The position numbers and the translations under genes are program-made. The notes below the pieces were generated by a model. It was not told the origin of the DNA and searched no databases. It saw only the letters and a list, made by a program, of their open reading frames with translations. Shown piece after piece: positions 8,040 through 16,058 of a stretch of 35,035 nt of DNA (position 1 is its first letter; each line of letters begins with the position of its first letter). The DNA comes from Alphaproteobacteria bacterium (GTDB lineage: Bacteria > Pseudomonadota > Alphaproteobacteria > SHVR01). The stretch is taken from positions 1-35,035 of the forward strand of contig SHVR01000029.1 of the NCBI GenBank assembly GCA_009694185.1, given 5' to 3'.

Positions 8040-8747
8040 GTGATACCAGGGTATGGGTATGGAAATGGCCGGCTCATCATCGGGCCGCTCGTCGCGGCCG
8101 TGCTCATGGCGGTCGCGTGGGGTGCGGCCGCCGATCGGCTAACCGACCGGATCGGCGAAGTCTGCGCGCAAGCGGTGGCAGCCGAATTCCGGAACCGCGG
8201 CCGGGCGGACCATTTCGAGGATCACGGCAGCGCCTTTGGTGCCCGGATCTATGTCAACAACCGGGACTTTTTCAATTGCCACGTCAGCAAGGACTTTCGC
8301 CACTACACGCTGTTTGACATGACCGGCAAACAGGTCGCGCGCGGCAATTCGGCGGGCGGCGACGACCGCGGCTACCCCACGGCCGGCCCCGACGGCGACG
8401 ATCTCCTTGAGAGTCTTCTCGGTATTCGACGCGACGACGGTCGGCATGACGACCGTCGCCAAGACGGCCGATTCGCGGAGCGTGGTTTTAGCCGCGGCGA
8501 GATCGTGGTCTATGAGCATCGCGGCTTCCGGGGCAGTTCCCGGCAGTTCCACGGCGAAATGCGCAACCTCGGCCAGACCGGGCTGAACGACGCCATCTCC
8601 AGCGTCCACATCTTGTCCGGCGTGTGGGAATTCTGCTCGGACGCGGACTATCGCGGCCGCTGCATCCTCTTGGACCGCGACGAAAACGACTTGGCCGACC
8701 ATGGCCTCGGCGACCGGGTCTCGTCCTTCCGCCCGGTCCGGCGCTGA
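8040..8747 (+). CDS. exported beta/gamma-crystallin domain protein
   Basis: The 235-residue protein starts with GTG behind an AGGAG at 8032-8036. An in-frame ATG at 8106 is an alternative start. A hydrophobic segment (about 13-31, GPLVAAVLMAVAWGAAA) looks like a signal peptide or anchor. The middle region, with NRDFFNCHVSKDF, is not a family I recognise. A charged Asp/Arg/Gly linker follows (about 130-148). The C-terminal 80 residues are a beta/gamma-crystallin unit: GEIVVYEHRGFRGSS, then NDAISSVHILSGVWEFC and YRGRCILLDRDENDL, ending DRVSSFRPV. Four cysteines in all could form disulfides in the periplasm. Crystallin domains often bind calcium; whether this one does is not clear. Confidence 0.75.
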   Translation: MIPGYGYGNGRLIIGPLVAAVLMAVAWGAAADRLTDRIGEVCAQAVAAEFRNRGRADHFEDHGSAFGARIYVNNRDFFNCHVSKDFRHYTLFDMTGKQVARGNSAGGDDRGYPTAGPDGDDLLESLLGIRRDDGRHDDRRQDGRFAERGFSRGEIVVYEHRGFRGSSRQFHGEMRNLGQTGLNDAISSVHILSGVWEFCSDADYRGRCILLDRDENDLADHGLGDRVSSFRPVRR

Positions 8748-8833
8748 CCCGAATTGATTTATGTCAACGTCGCGTGGCGGGCCCTGTGCCAGACTTCAAG
8801 TCTCTAGCTATCGTCGGAAATTCGGGTTGATCG

Positions 8834-9311
8834 GTGAACGCTACAATCGTCGCGCGCGGCATGGCCGCGCTCATCGCCGCCTTCGCCTTGAGCCATGCCG
8901 GCGGCGCGCGCGCGCAAGATGCCTTCAAGCTCGACTTCCAGGGCTCGCTCGGCGAGGGGGCGAACAAGCATCAGCGCTAGGTGCCGCCGATTGCCAACCC
9001 GCTCTTCAACAAGACGCCCTATAGCACGACCGAGATCAGACCGATCTATATCCACCAGCGCATTCCGCGGCAGCGGTCTGCTCGATCTCTTCGTCACCGG
9101 CGCCAAGGCCTGAGGCAAGTTCGGCCTCCAGGGCAGCCTCGGCGTCAATTTGGCCATGGACAGCGACCATGACAGCTCGATGTTCCACTGGTCGGCGCAT
9201 GCCGATTACGAGCTGTTCGAGAACTTCTTCCCGATGTTCGAGGTCAACGGCTTCACCAACATCGGCCATGGCCGGCGGACCCGGGGCGTCGATTTCGTGA
9301 TCTCGTATTGA
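8834..9311 (+). pseudogene. remnant of an outer-membrane/secreted protein gene
   Basis: The frame starts GTG at 8834 with a clear signal peptide (MAALIAAFALSHAGGARA). It stops at an in-frame TAG at 8978-8980, then continues in the same frame with VPPIANPLFNKTPYSTTEIR. It then needs a frame change near 9070 to read SGLLDLFVTGAKA, stops again at a TGA (9111-9113), and resumes with GKFGLQGSLGVNLAM, DHDSSMFHWSAHADYELF and ENFFPMFEVNGF before the final TGA. From memory these pieces match, in order, a family of roughly 300-residue alphaproteobacterial beta-barrel-like proteins, with the middle deleted. Two stops, one frameshift and an internal deletion make it a pseudogene. It explains the 560-bp gap between neighbours. 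Confidence 0.8.
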
Positions 9312-9314
9312 CCG

Positions 9315-11021
9315 CTATTCCGCCCGCCAATTCTCGACCCAGAGCGCGCTCGGATATTGGTGGCCGGTCGGCTCGACACCCTTGAGCCATTTCGGAATGA
9401 CGAAGCTGTCGGCCCGGAAATACAGCGGCAGCGCCGGCAACTCCTCGCCATAGATGGCCTGTAAGCGGTGCCAGAGGGCCTTGCGCTTGTCGCGGTCGAG
9501 TTCGAGTTCGATCCGGTCGATGAGCGCGTCCATCTCGGCACTGGCGAAGCCGGTATAGTTCTGACCCGAGAAATTGTTGGCGGGCGTCGGGATCATGCTG
9601 GAATGGAGGGTCGAGCGCGGCACGTTTTCGGGCGAAGAGACCCAGGCGAACATCGCCATCGCGTCGAACTGCCGCCGGCTCACCGTCTCGCCGAAGAAGA
9701 CCCGCGCTGGCTGGTTGCGGATGCGGATCTCGATGCCGACCGCCTTCCACTGGCTTTGCAGCACCTGCTGCACCAGTTCCCGCGACCGGTTACCGGCGGT
9801 GGTCATCAACTCGAACGAGAGCTTCTCGCCCTTGCCATTGTAACGAATACCGTTACGGAGTTCCGACCAGCCGGCCGCATCCAAGAGCGCCTTGGCCCGC
9901 GCCGGATCATGGGCCCAGGCGGGCAAATCGTCGCCATGCACCCAGTCGAGCGGGCTGACTTGGCCGCGTGCCACCGGCTGGCGACCGGCAAAGAGGCGCT
10001 GGCTGATCTGGTCGCGATCGAGGGCCAGGAGGAGCGCCTGGCGGACCGCCCGGTCGGCGAGCACGGGATTGTCGAGGTTGAGATCGATATGCTCGTAGAT
10101 CAAGCCCACCTTGTAGTGGAAGTCGAAGCGCGGGCCGTGCCGCTTTTCGAGTGCCAGGGCCTGGTCCAGGGTGAGGCCGAGTTCGCCCGCGATATAGTCG
10201 ATCGAGCCCGACAGCAGATTGGCCTCAAGTGCCGCCGTGTTCTCGATCACGCGGACGACGATGCGCTGGAAGGCGGGCTTCCGCCCCCACCAGGTTGGAT
10301 TGGCCAGCAGCACAATATGCGAGCCCGACACCACCTCGGCGATACGGTAGGGGCCGAAATAGAGGCCGGGATTGACTGTATCGGTGTCGTAACGGGTGCG
10401 CAGGCGATATTCGGCCGGGTTCTCGAAGGCGGGGCGCTCCAGATGCGCCGGCAGAAGTTGAAAGTCGTTGATGGCGTTATAGGCGAAGCTCAGGCGATCG
10501 AGATGCAGGGTGAAGCGCTGCTTGTCCTTGATGTCGAGGCTGAGTATGCGCTTGTAGAGCTCGGCGCTGGCCACGCCACTCATCGGGTGGCGGCCGACGG
10601 CATAGGTGAAACGCACATCTTCGGTCGTGACCGGCGTGCCGTCGCCCCAGACCGCGTCGGGTCGAAGCGTAAAGGTGACCGCGACACCCTGGCGCTTCGC
10701 CACCTCGGGATGATCCGCCGGCAGCGGCTCCACGACGGCGCCGCCATTCTCGATGCTTGGCAGTTCCGTACATAAGAGACAGACGAGCTGCCAGTCCTTG
10801 TCATAGACCGTGATCGGCCGCCGTGTTAGCGCCAGCACATAGCTCTTGGCGACCATCGAGTCGATGTTCGGATTGAAGGTCGACGGGAACTGGGTGATGC
10901 CGATGACCAGCTCGGTGCGCGGGGCGGCGGCGCCCGCGACCCCGCCGAACGCCAGCAGCAGGCCCAGCAGAACGGCGCGCCAGAAGCTCACGCCGCCCGC
11001 CGGCGTAGGCCGGCCGCTCAC
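9315..11021 (-). CDS. ABC transporter solute-binding protein, peptide/oligopeptide type (SBP_bac_5)
   Basis: This 568-residue periplasmic binding protein has an N-terminal signal peptide (hydrophobic core about 15-32, AVLLGLLLAFGGVAGAAA). The extracytoplasmic solute-binding family 5 pattern follows: LVIGITQFPSTFNP, TFTLRPDAVWGDGTPVTTEDVRF, FGPYRI, RAVRQALLLALDRDQI and ALPLYFRADS. It would deliver a peptide or similar ligand to an ABC permease pair. The GTG start at 11021 overlaps the TGA of the hydroxypyruvate-isomerase-like gene (GTGA), so the two are translationally coupled. No permease or ATPase is adjacent; the nearest permeases of the matching class are at 17453-19329. Confidence 0.9.
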   Translation of the reverse strand: MSGRPTPAGGVSFWRAVLLGLLLAFGGVAGAAAPRTELVIGITQFPSTFNPNIDSMVAKSYVLALTRRPITVYDKDWQLVCLLCTELPSIENGGAVVEPLPADHPEVAKRQGVAVTFTLRPDAVWGDGTPVTTEDVRFTYAVGRHPMSGVASAELYKRILSLDIKDKQRFTLHLDRLSFAYNAINDFQLLPAHLERPAFENPAEYRLRTRYDTDTVNPGLYFGPYRIAEVVSGSHIVLLANPTWWGRKPAFQRIVVRVIENTAALEANLLSGSIDYIAGELGLTLDQALALEKRHGPRFDFHYKVGLIYEHIDLNLDNPVLADRAVRQALLLALDRDQISQRLFAGRQPVARGQVSPLDWVHGDDLPAWAHDPARAKALLDAAGWSELRNGIRYNGKGEKLSFELMTTAGNRSRELVQQVLQSQWKAVGIEIRIRNQPARVFFGETVSRRQFDAMAMFAWVSSPENVPRSTLHSSMIPTPANNFSGQNYTGFASAEMDALIDRIELELDRDKRKALWHRLQAIYGEELPALPLYFRADSFVIPKWLKGVEPTGHQYPSALWVENWRAE

Positions 11022-11806
11022 GCGGCCTTATCGCGCCAGGGCTGGTACCAGGCGAGGGTAGCTTCGGTCACCGTGCTCGGCTCGTATTCGGCCGAAACCC
11101 AGCCCTTGTAGCCGATCTCCTCCAGGACCTGAAAGATCGCCTTGAAATCGAGCCCGCCGGTGCCCGGCTCGTGCCGGCCCGGCACGTCGGCGAATTGCAC
11201 ATGCCGGATATGCGGGGCGTGCTTGCGCAACGCCCCCGCCACGTCCTCGCCCATCATGGCCATATGGTAGATGTCGGCCTCGATGCCGAGATTCTTGTTG
11301 CCGGCGAGCCTCACCACCTCGACCGCCTGATCGGTGGTGTTCAGTAAATAGCCCGGCCGGTCCTTGGCATTGATCGCCTCGACCGAACATTGGATGCCGC
11401 GCTTCGCCATCTCGCCAGCCGCGTAACTCAGATTCTGGGCCAGGAGATCGAGGCAGGTCTGGCGTGCCACGTCCTTCGGCTGGACACCGGCCAGCACGTT
11501 GATCTGTTTGCCGCCCACGGCCTCGCCGACGACCAGCGCCTTGGCCACACTCGCCTTGAACTCCGCCTCGCGTCCGGGCACGCAGGCAAAACCCACATCG
11601 CCGGCCGCCCGGTTGCCCACCGGCGTGTTGAAATTGGCGACCTCGACGCCCGATTTCCGGCAGGCCGCCGCCAATTCCTCGGGCGTCACGCTGTAACTGT
11701 CGAGAATCTCGGCGCCCTTGAAGCCCGCCCGGCGCAGCGCGGCGAAACGCTCCAGGAAGGGATATTGGGTGAACATCATCGTGGCATTGGCGCAAAAGCG
11801 GAGCAT
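11018..11806 (-). CDS. hydroxypyruvate isomerase (Hyi)-like sugar isomerase/TIM barrel
   Basis: This 262-residue TIM-barrel protein of the xylose-isomerase-like superfamily begins MLRFCANATMMFTQYPFLERF. That start is typical of Hyi/OtnI proteins and lies directly behind a GAGGA; a longer in-frame extension to 11914 is rejected for lack of family similarity. FKGAEILDSY, CSVEAINAKDRPGYLL, LGIEADIYHM, HVQFADVPGRHEPGTGG and GWVSAEYEP provide the usual acidic and histidine metal ligands. Known homologs convert hydroxypyruvate to tartronate semialdehyde or act on 2-oxo-tetronates. The gene is divergent from a TPP enzyme and coupled to a solute-binding protein, which suggests uptake plus catabolism of a small hydroxy acid (inference). 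Confidence 0.88.
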   Translation of the reverse strand: MLRFCANATMMFTQYPFLERFAALRRAGFKGAEILDSYSVTPEELAAACRKSGVEVANFNTPVGNRAAGDVGFACVPGREAEFKASVAKALVVGEAVGGKQINVLAGVQPKDVARQTCLDLLAQNLSYAAGEMAKRGIQCSVEAINAKDRPGYLLNTTDQAVEVVRLAGNKNLGIEADIYHMAMMGEDVAGALRKHAPHIRHVQFADVPGRHEPGTGGLDFKAIFQVLEEIGYKGWVSAEYEPSTVTEATLAWYQPWRDKAA

Positions 11807-11841
11807 GGCGGCGTCCTCTCGATCATTGTGATCTTGGCCCC

Positions 11842-11870
11842 AATCTAGTGGAACCGCCGGCCGGCGTGAA
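11842..11870 (-). promoter_or_regulatory. candidate sigma70 promoter for the hyi-like/SBP operon
   Basis: On the minus strand TTCACG (11870-11865) and TAGATT (11847-11842) are separated by 17 nt and lie about 40 bp upstream of the ATG at 11806. The transcribed leader contains a small dyad, GATCA-TTG-TGATC (11821-11833), that could be an operator. The boxes are imperfect and the call is tentative. Confidence 0.4.
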
Positions 11871-11907
11871 GGCGGACCATCTCCGTCAATCGGCGCCTGA
11901 ACCAGCG

Positions 11908-11937
11908 TTGACATGGCCCGCGGGCGGCGCCTTTACT
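11908..11937 (+). promoter_or_regulatory. candidate sigma70 promoter for the TPP enzyme gene
   Basis: A perfect TTGACA (11908-11913) is followed after 18 nt by TTTACT (11932-11937). The start codon at 11967, with AAGGAG at 11952-11957, lies about 30 bp downstream, so the leader would be short. Confidence 0.55.
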
Positions 11938-11966
11938 CCGCCCGAACCCTGAAGGAGCCGGCGCCC

Positions 11967-13655
11967 ATGGCCATCCCCGACAATACCCGCACCGGCGGGC
12001 AGATCCTCGTCGATGCGCTGGCCCGCCATGGCGTGGACACGGCGTTCTGTGTCGCGGGCGAGAGCTATCTCGCCGTGCTCGACGCCTTGTACGACCACCG
12101 CAACGACATCCGCCTGATTACCTGCCGGCACGAGGCGGGTGCGACCAACATGGCCGAAGCCTATGCCAAGCTGACCGGCCGGCCCGGTGTGGCCATGGTG
12201 ACGCGCGGGCCCGGCGCCTGCCATGGCAGCATCGGGCTGCACACGGGCCTCCAGGATTCGACGCCCATGGTCCTGCTGATCGGCCAGGTGGCGCGCGACC
12301 AGTTCGACCGCGAGGCGTTTCAGGAAGTCGACTACCGCCAGATGTTCGGACCGCTCGCTAAATGGGTGGCGCAGATCGAGCAGACCGACCGCATCCCGGA
12401 ATATATGGCGCGCGCCTTCCATGTGGCGACCTCGGGCCGGCCGGGACCGGTGGTGCTCGCCTTGCCCGAAGACATGCTGCGCGAGCATGCGGCCGTTGCC
12501 GATACCGCACGCTACCATGTGACGCGCGCCAGCCCCGCGAACGAGGACATGGCGGCACTCGGCGCCATGCTCGCCAAGGCGAGCCGGCCGATCATGCTGG
12601 TCGGTGGCGGCGGCTGGACGCCCGCCGCCTCGGCCGACATTCTGGCCTTCGCCGAGGCCAACAATTTGCCCACCGCCTGCTCGTTCCGCCGCCTCGACAT
12701 CATGGACAACAACCGGCCGCAATTCGTCGGAGATCTCTCGACGGCGCCCAATCCGAAGCTGGTGGACGCGGTGCGGCAGTCCGACTTGCTGCTGGTGGTG
12801 GGCGCCCGGCTCGGCGAGATCACGACCCGGGGCTACACGCTCCTGGGCGTGCCGAACCCCGGCCGGCCGCTGGTGCATGTCCATGCTTCGGCCGAGGAAC
12901 TCGGCCGGGTGTTCCAGCCGGTCCTCGCCATCCAGTCGGGCATGCCGCAATTCGCGGCCGAGGCCCGGAGGATGCGGCCGGCCGACTTCAGCCGCCGCAA
13001 GGGCTGGAGCGAGAATTTGCGCGCCACCTACGTCGCCTGGTCGTCGCCCAAGGACTATGGCGGTAAGCTGGATCTGGGCCAGGTCATGCGCCAGCTCCGG
13101 GCGCGCCTGCCGGCCGATGCCATCGTGACCGTCGATGCCGGCAATTTCTCCGGCTGGCCGATGCGCTATTTGAGCTTTACCCAGCCGCGCACCTTCGCCG
13201 CCCCCACCAGCGGCGCCATGGGCTATGCGGTGCCGGCGGCGGTGTCGGCGGCCATCACTTTCCCGGATCGCATGGTGGTGGGCTTCGTCGGCGATGGCGG
13301 CTTCATGATGACCAGCCAGGAACTTGCGACCGCCGTCCATTATGGCGCCAAGCCGATCATGCTGGTGTTCAACAACGGCCAGTACGGCACCATCAAGGCG
13401 CACCAGGCACGCCATCATCCGGGCCGCTATATCGCGACCGACCTGACCAACCCCGACTTCGCCGCCCTCGCCAAGGCCTATGGCGGCCATGGCGAGACGG
13501 TCGAGCGGACCGAGGACTTCATGCCCGCCTTCGAGCGCGCCCTGAAATCGGCCAAGGCGGCGGTGATCGAGCTCCGCATGGACCCGGACGTGATCAGCAC
13601 CTCGACCACCCTCTCCCAGATGGAGGCGGCCGCGCGCCGGGCGAACGCAGGTTAA
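11967..13655 (+). CDS. thiamine pyrophosphate-binding enzyme (acetolactate synthase-like)
   Basis: The 562-residue protein has the three-domain layout of the POX/AHAS family. The TPP-activating glutamate is in TCRHEAGAT (E56). [16 protein letters not shown] lies in the N-terminal domain, a central domain follows ([19 protein letters not shown]), and the C-terminal TPP/Mg motif runs from GDGG (442-445) to NN (469-470). The ATG at 11967 follows a clean GAAGGAG. The conserved Glu argues against glyoxylate carboligase, which lacks it, even though the divergent neighbour is Hyi-like. The substrate (a 2-oxo acid) is not predictable. Its TAA stop overlaps the TAA stop of the convergent argD in a TTAA palindrome. 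Confidence 0.9.
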   Translation: MAIPDNTRTGGQILVDALARHGVDTAFCVAGESYLAVLDALYDHRNDIRLITCRHEAGATNMAEAYAKLTGRPGVAMVTRGPGACHGSIGLHTGLQDSTPMVLLIGQVARDQFDREAFQEVDYRQMFGPLAKWVAQIEQTDRIPEYMARAFHVATSGRPGPVVLALPEDMLREHAAVADTARYHVTRASPANEDMAALGAMLAKASRPIMLVGGGGWTPAASADILAFAEANNLPTACSFRRLDIMDNNRPQFVGDLSTAPNPKLVDAVRQSDLLLVVGARLGEITTRGYTLLGVPNPGRPLVHVHASAEELGRVFQPVLAIQSGMPQFAAEARRMRPADFSRRKGWSENLRATYVAWSSPKDYGGKLDLGQVMRQLRARLPADAIVTVDAGNFSGWPMRYLSFTQPRTFAAPTSGAMGYAVPAAVSAAITFPDRMVVGFVGDGGFMMTSQELATAVHYGAKPIMLVFNNGQYGTIKAHQARHHPGRYIATDLTNPDFAALAKAYGGHGETVERTEDFMPAFERALKSAKAAVIELRMDPDVISTSTTLSQMEAAARRANAG

Positions 13656-14836
13656 TCGGCGCCCGCCTTGGCGAGCAGCAGGTCCAAGAGCGCGATCATC
13701 TCGACGATCTCCACCGCGGTGACGTTAAGCGCCGGCATGAAGCGGAGCGCATCCGGCCGGGGCGCGTTGAGGAGCACGCCCGCCTGGAGTGCCGCCGCCA
13801 CGATCTTGGGGCCGATCGGGCGGCCGAGGTCCAAGGCCAACAGCAGGCCACGGCCACGCACGCCGGCGAGCCCATGGCGATCCGAAAGCTTGGCAAGCTC
13901 CGCCGTGAGGAACTCACCAGTCGCCGTGACCGCCGCGAGGAATTCCGGCCGCGCGACCTCGCCCAGAACGGCGAGGCCGGCGGCGCACATCAGCGGGTTG
14001 CCGTTGAACGTGCCGCCCTGATCGCCATGCTCGAAGCAGCTCGCCCTGCCGCTGGCGAGCACGGCCGCGAGCGGCGCGCCGCCGCCCAATCCTTTGCCGA
14101 GCGTCATGATGTCGGCCGCGATGCCGGCATTTTGGAAGTCGAACAATTTACCGGTTCAACCGATGCCGGTCTGAATCTCGTCGAGAATGAGCAGCAGGCC
14201 GCGCTCGGCCGTCAGCCGTCTCAGGTCACGGATGAACTCGATGGTCGCCGGCAGCACACCGGCCTCGCCCTGAATGGGCTCCAGCATGACCGCCACGGTC
14301 TTTGGCCCGATGCGGCGCTCAACCGACGCCAGATCGTTGAGTTGGGCTTTCGGAAAGCCCGGCACCTTCGGCTCGAATAGCGCCTCGAACGCCTTCTTGC
14401 CCGAGGCCGACATGGTGGCCAGCGTCCGGCCATGAAACGCGCCCTCGAACGTGATGATCTTGTAGGCGCCGTCCCGGTAGCGGAGCCCGTATTTGCGCGC
14501 GAGCTTGATGGCGCCCTCATTCGCCTCGGCCCCGGAATTGGTGAAAAACACCTGGTCGAAGCCGCTCAATCGGGTCAGCACATCGGCCAGGCGAATACTC
14601 GGCTCGTTGTAGAAGGCCGGGCTCGGCGTGATCAGGGTTCGCGCCTGAAGGGCAATGGCATCGGCCAGGATCGGCGGCGAGTGGCCGAGGCAGTTGACCG
14701 CCCAGCCCTGGACCAAATCGAGATAGCGTTTGCCCATATGATCCCAGAGCCAAGAGCCCTCGCCCCGGACGAAGACGTTGGGCGGCCGCTCGGTGATGTC
14801 CATCAGGGCATGCAAAGGATAAGCGTTCGAGTTCAT
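13652..14836 (-). pseudogene. argD: acetylornithine aminotransferase ArgD, interrupted by one in-frame TGA
   Basis: The whole frame (394 codons plus stop) matches acetylornithine aminotransferase of arginine biosynthesis, of the type starting [15 protein letters not shown]-site segments are [31 protein letters not shown] and [15 protein letters not shown] at 14158-14156 then replaces the arginine expected in [11 protein letters not shown], and TGKLFDF, the PLP lysine in TLGKGLGGG, and [14 protein letters not shown] follow in the same frame. No other damage is seen, and one C-to-T change (CGA to TGA) would explain it. Termination there would give 226 residues without the catalytic lysine. It could be a sequence error, a recent null or a readthrough site. 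The ATG at 14836 follows GGGAGC. The gene is preceded by a predicted arginine attenuator. Confidence 0.85.
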
Positions 14837-14864
14837 GGAATAGCTCCCGCAATTCGGGCTCGGC

Positions 14865-14930
14865 CTGGTTGGACGTCGTTGGAAGGCTGGTTGGACGTCG
14901 TTGGAAGGCTGGTTGGACGTCGTTGGAAGG
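14865..14930. repeat. three perfect 22-bp tandem repeats in the argD leader
   Basis: Units at 14865-14886, 14887-14908 and 14909-14930 are identical, 22 bp each, with the core GGTTGGACGTCGTTGGAAGG (plus strand). Each contains the palindrome GACGTC. They lie between the attenuator terminator and the argD start, so in the minus-strand mRNA they read as a C/A-rich, probably weakly structured stretch. The period of about two DNA helical turns would place sites on the same face of the helix. The function is unknown. Confidence 0.95.
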
Positions 14931-14945
14931 GTTGAGCCCAGGCAC

Positions 14946-14972
14946 AAAAAAAGCCGCGCTAGGGGCGCGGCT
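14946..14972 (-). terminator. intrinsic terminator of the predicted argD attenuator
   Basis: On the minus strand AGCCGCGC (14972-14965), loop CCCTA, GCGCGGCT (14959-14952) forms a perfect 8-bp GC-rich stem followed by six T (14951-14946). It begins 21 nt after the stop codon of the Arg-rich leader frame and precedes argD by about 110 bp. Its 5' arm contains CGCGCC (14969-14964), complementary to GGCGCG in leader codons 17-19 (15009-15004), a possible antiterminator pairing. It could alternatively serve as the terminator of the FAH-family gene upstream. Confidence 0.85.
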
Positions 14973-14993
14973 CGCGGATCGACGCCAAAAACG

Positions 14994-15059
14994 TCATCGC
15001 GCTCGCGCCAGGGCGGCGGGCGAACGGCGGCGTCGGTTGCGGTTGGCGAGGTTCAACAT
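14994..15059 (-). CDS. putative arginine-rich leader peptide of argD (attenuator)
   Basis: A 21-residue frame begins [12 protein letters not shown] and ends RAR before TGA. Seven of 21 residues are Arg, including four in a row (codons 9-12). There is no ribosome site, but the predicted transcription start falls at about 15060, so translation would be leaderless, as is known for the Sinorhizobium trpL leader. An intrinsic terminator and then argD follow. Stalling at the Arg codons would leave codons 17-19 free to pair with the terminator's 5' arm. CGACGCC of codons 9-11 (15035-15029) can also pair with GGCGTCG (14986-14980). Arg is common in GC-rich frames, so chance must be excluded by conservation. 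Confidence 0.6.
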   Translation of the reverse strand: MLNLANRNRRRRSPAALARAR

Positions 15060-15066
15060 GGGGGGA

Positions 15067-15096
15067 CTATTGGCGGATTGCGCGCCTGCCTGTCAA
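15067..15096 (-). promoter_or_regulatory. sigma70-type promoter for the argD leader transcript
   Basis: On the minus strand a perfect TTGACA (15096-15091) is followed after 18 nt by CAATAG (15072-15067). Initiation about 7 nt further falls at about 15060, next to the leader ATG at 15059. The -35 box is strong and the -10 box is weak. It lies 56 bp beyond the stop of the upstream FAH-family gene. Confidence 0.6.
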
Positions 15097-15151
15097 GGGA
15101 AATCCGCGCCGGGCTGGCGATCGCCCGGCGCGTTGTCGCGATTCCGTCGGG

Positions 15152-16015
15152 TCAGGCGCGGCCCGCCTTCTCGCCCGAGGCGATGACGGTCTTCTGCCGG
15201 CCAAGACCGTCGATGCCGACCTCCACGATGTCGCCGGGCTCCAGGAACCGCGGCGGCTTCATGCCGCTGCCGACACCTTGCGGCGTGCCGGTCATGATCA
15301 CGTCACCGGGTTCGAGCGTCATATATTTGCTCACGTCGGCGATCAGCTGCTTGACGTTGAAGACCATGTCGCCCGTGCTGTTGTCCTGCATGCGCTTGCC
15401 ATTGACATCCGTCCAGACATGCAGCGCCTGGGGGTTCTTGACCTCGTCGGTGGTAACCAGCCAGGGACCGATGGGTGCGAAGGTGTCGCACGCCTTGCCC
15501 TTGGTCCACTGACCGCCGCCACCGGTCATCTGATAGCGCCGCTCCGACACGTCGTTGCAGACGCAATAGCCGGCGACATGGCCGAGCGCCTTGCTCTCGT
15601 CGATATAGCGGCCCCTGCGACCGATGACGACGCCGAGTTCGACTTCCCAGTCGAGGCGCGTGGCGCCACGCGGATTGACCACCTTGTCATAGGGACCGTT
15701 GATCGCCGAAGTCGGCTTGAGGAAGACGATCGGCTGTTCGGGGATCGGGTTCCCGGTTTCGCGCGCATGTTCGCGGTAATTGAGGCCGATGCAAATAACC
15801 TTGCCGATGCCGGCGACGGGCACGCCGAGGCGAGGCCGGCCCGGCACCGGGCGCAGCCGCTCCACCTTCGTCTGCTTGATCTTGCGCAGGCCGGCGGGCG
15901 AGAGCGCCTCGGCGCCGATATCCTTCACGACGCGCGAAAGATCGCGCAGCACGCCGTCCTTGTCGATGAGGCCCGGCTTCTCGGCCCCGGCCTTGCCATA
16001 GCGAACCAATTTCAT
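15152..16015 (-). CDS. fumarylacetoacetate hydrolase (FAH) family protein
   Basis: This 287-residue protein belongs to the FAH/2-hydroxyhepta-2,4-diene-1,7-dioate isomerase superfamily, which hydrolyses, decarboxylates or isomerises 2-oxo or beta-diketo acids with a divalent metal. The signature is complete: CIGLNYREHARETGNPIP, LDWEVELGVVIG (metal-binding glutamates), VCNDVSER, KGKACDTFAPIGPWLVT and GDVIMTGTPQGVG. The exact reaction cannot be read from the sequence. The ATG at 16015 follows an AGGGGGG-type ribosome site. It lies 43 bp after the CoA-transferase gene on the same strand, so the two probably form one operon for degradation of an organic acid. Confidence 0.9.
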   Translation of the reverse strand: MKLVRYGKAGAEKPGLIDKDGVLRDLSRVVKDIGAEALSPAGLRKIKQTKVERLRPVPGRPRLGVPVAGIGKVICIGLNYREHARETGNPIPEQPIVFLKPTSAINGPYDKVVNPRGATRLDWEVELGVVIGRRGRYIDESKALGHVAGYCVCNDVSERRYQMTGGGGQWTKGKACDTFAPIGPWLVTTDEVKNPQALHVWTDVNGKRMQDNSTGDMVFNVKQLIADVSKYMTLEPGDVIMTGTPQGVGSGMKPPRFLEPGDIVEVGIDGLGRQKTVIASGEKAGRA

Positions 16016-16058
16016 GTCATCCCCCCTCGTATGCGCGGCCCGCCCGCCGCCTGATGTT

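Noticed and set aside
11018-13655. Glyoxylate carboligase-hydroxypyruvate isomerase (gcl-hyi) glyoxylate pathway
   Set aside because: The TPP enzyme has the catalytic glutamate (E56) that glyoxylate carboligase lacks, and the two genes are divergent. The Hyi-like call stands but the pathway is not supported.
14865-14930. CRISPR array
   Set aside because: The 22-bp units are directly adjacent with no spacers, there are only three, and no cas genes are present.
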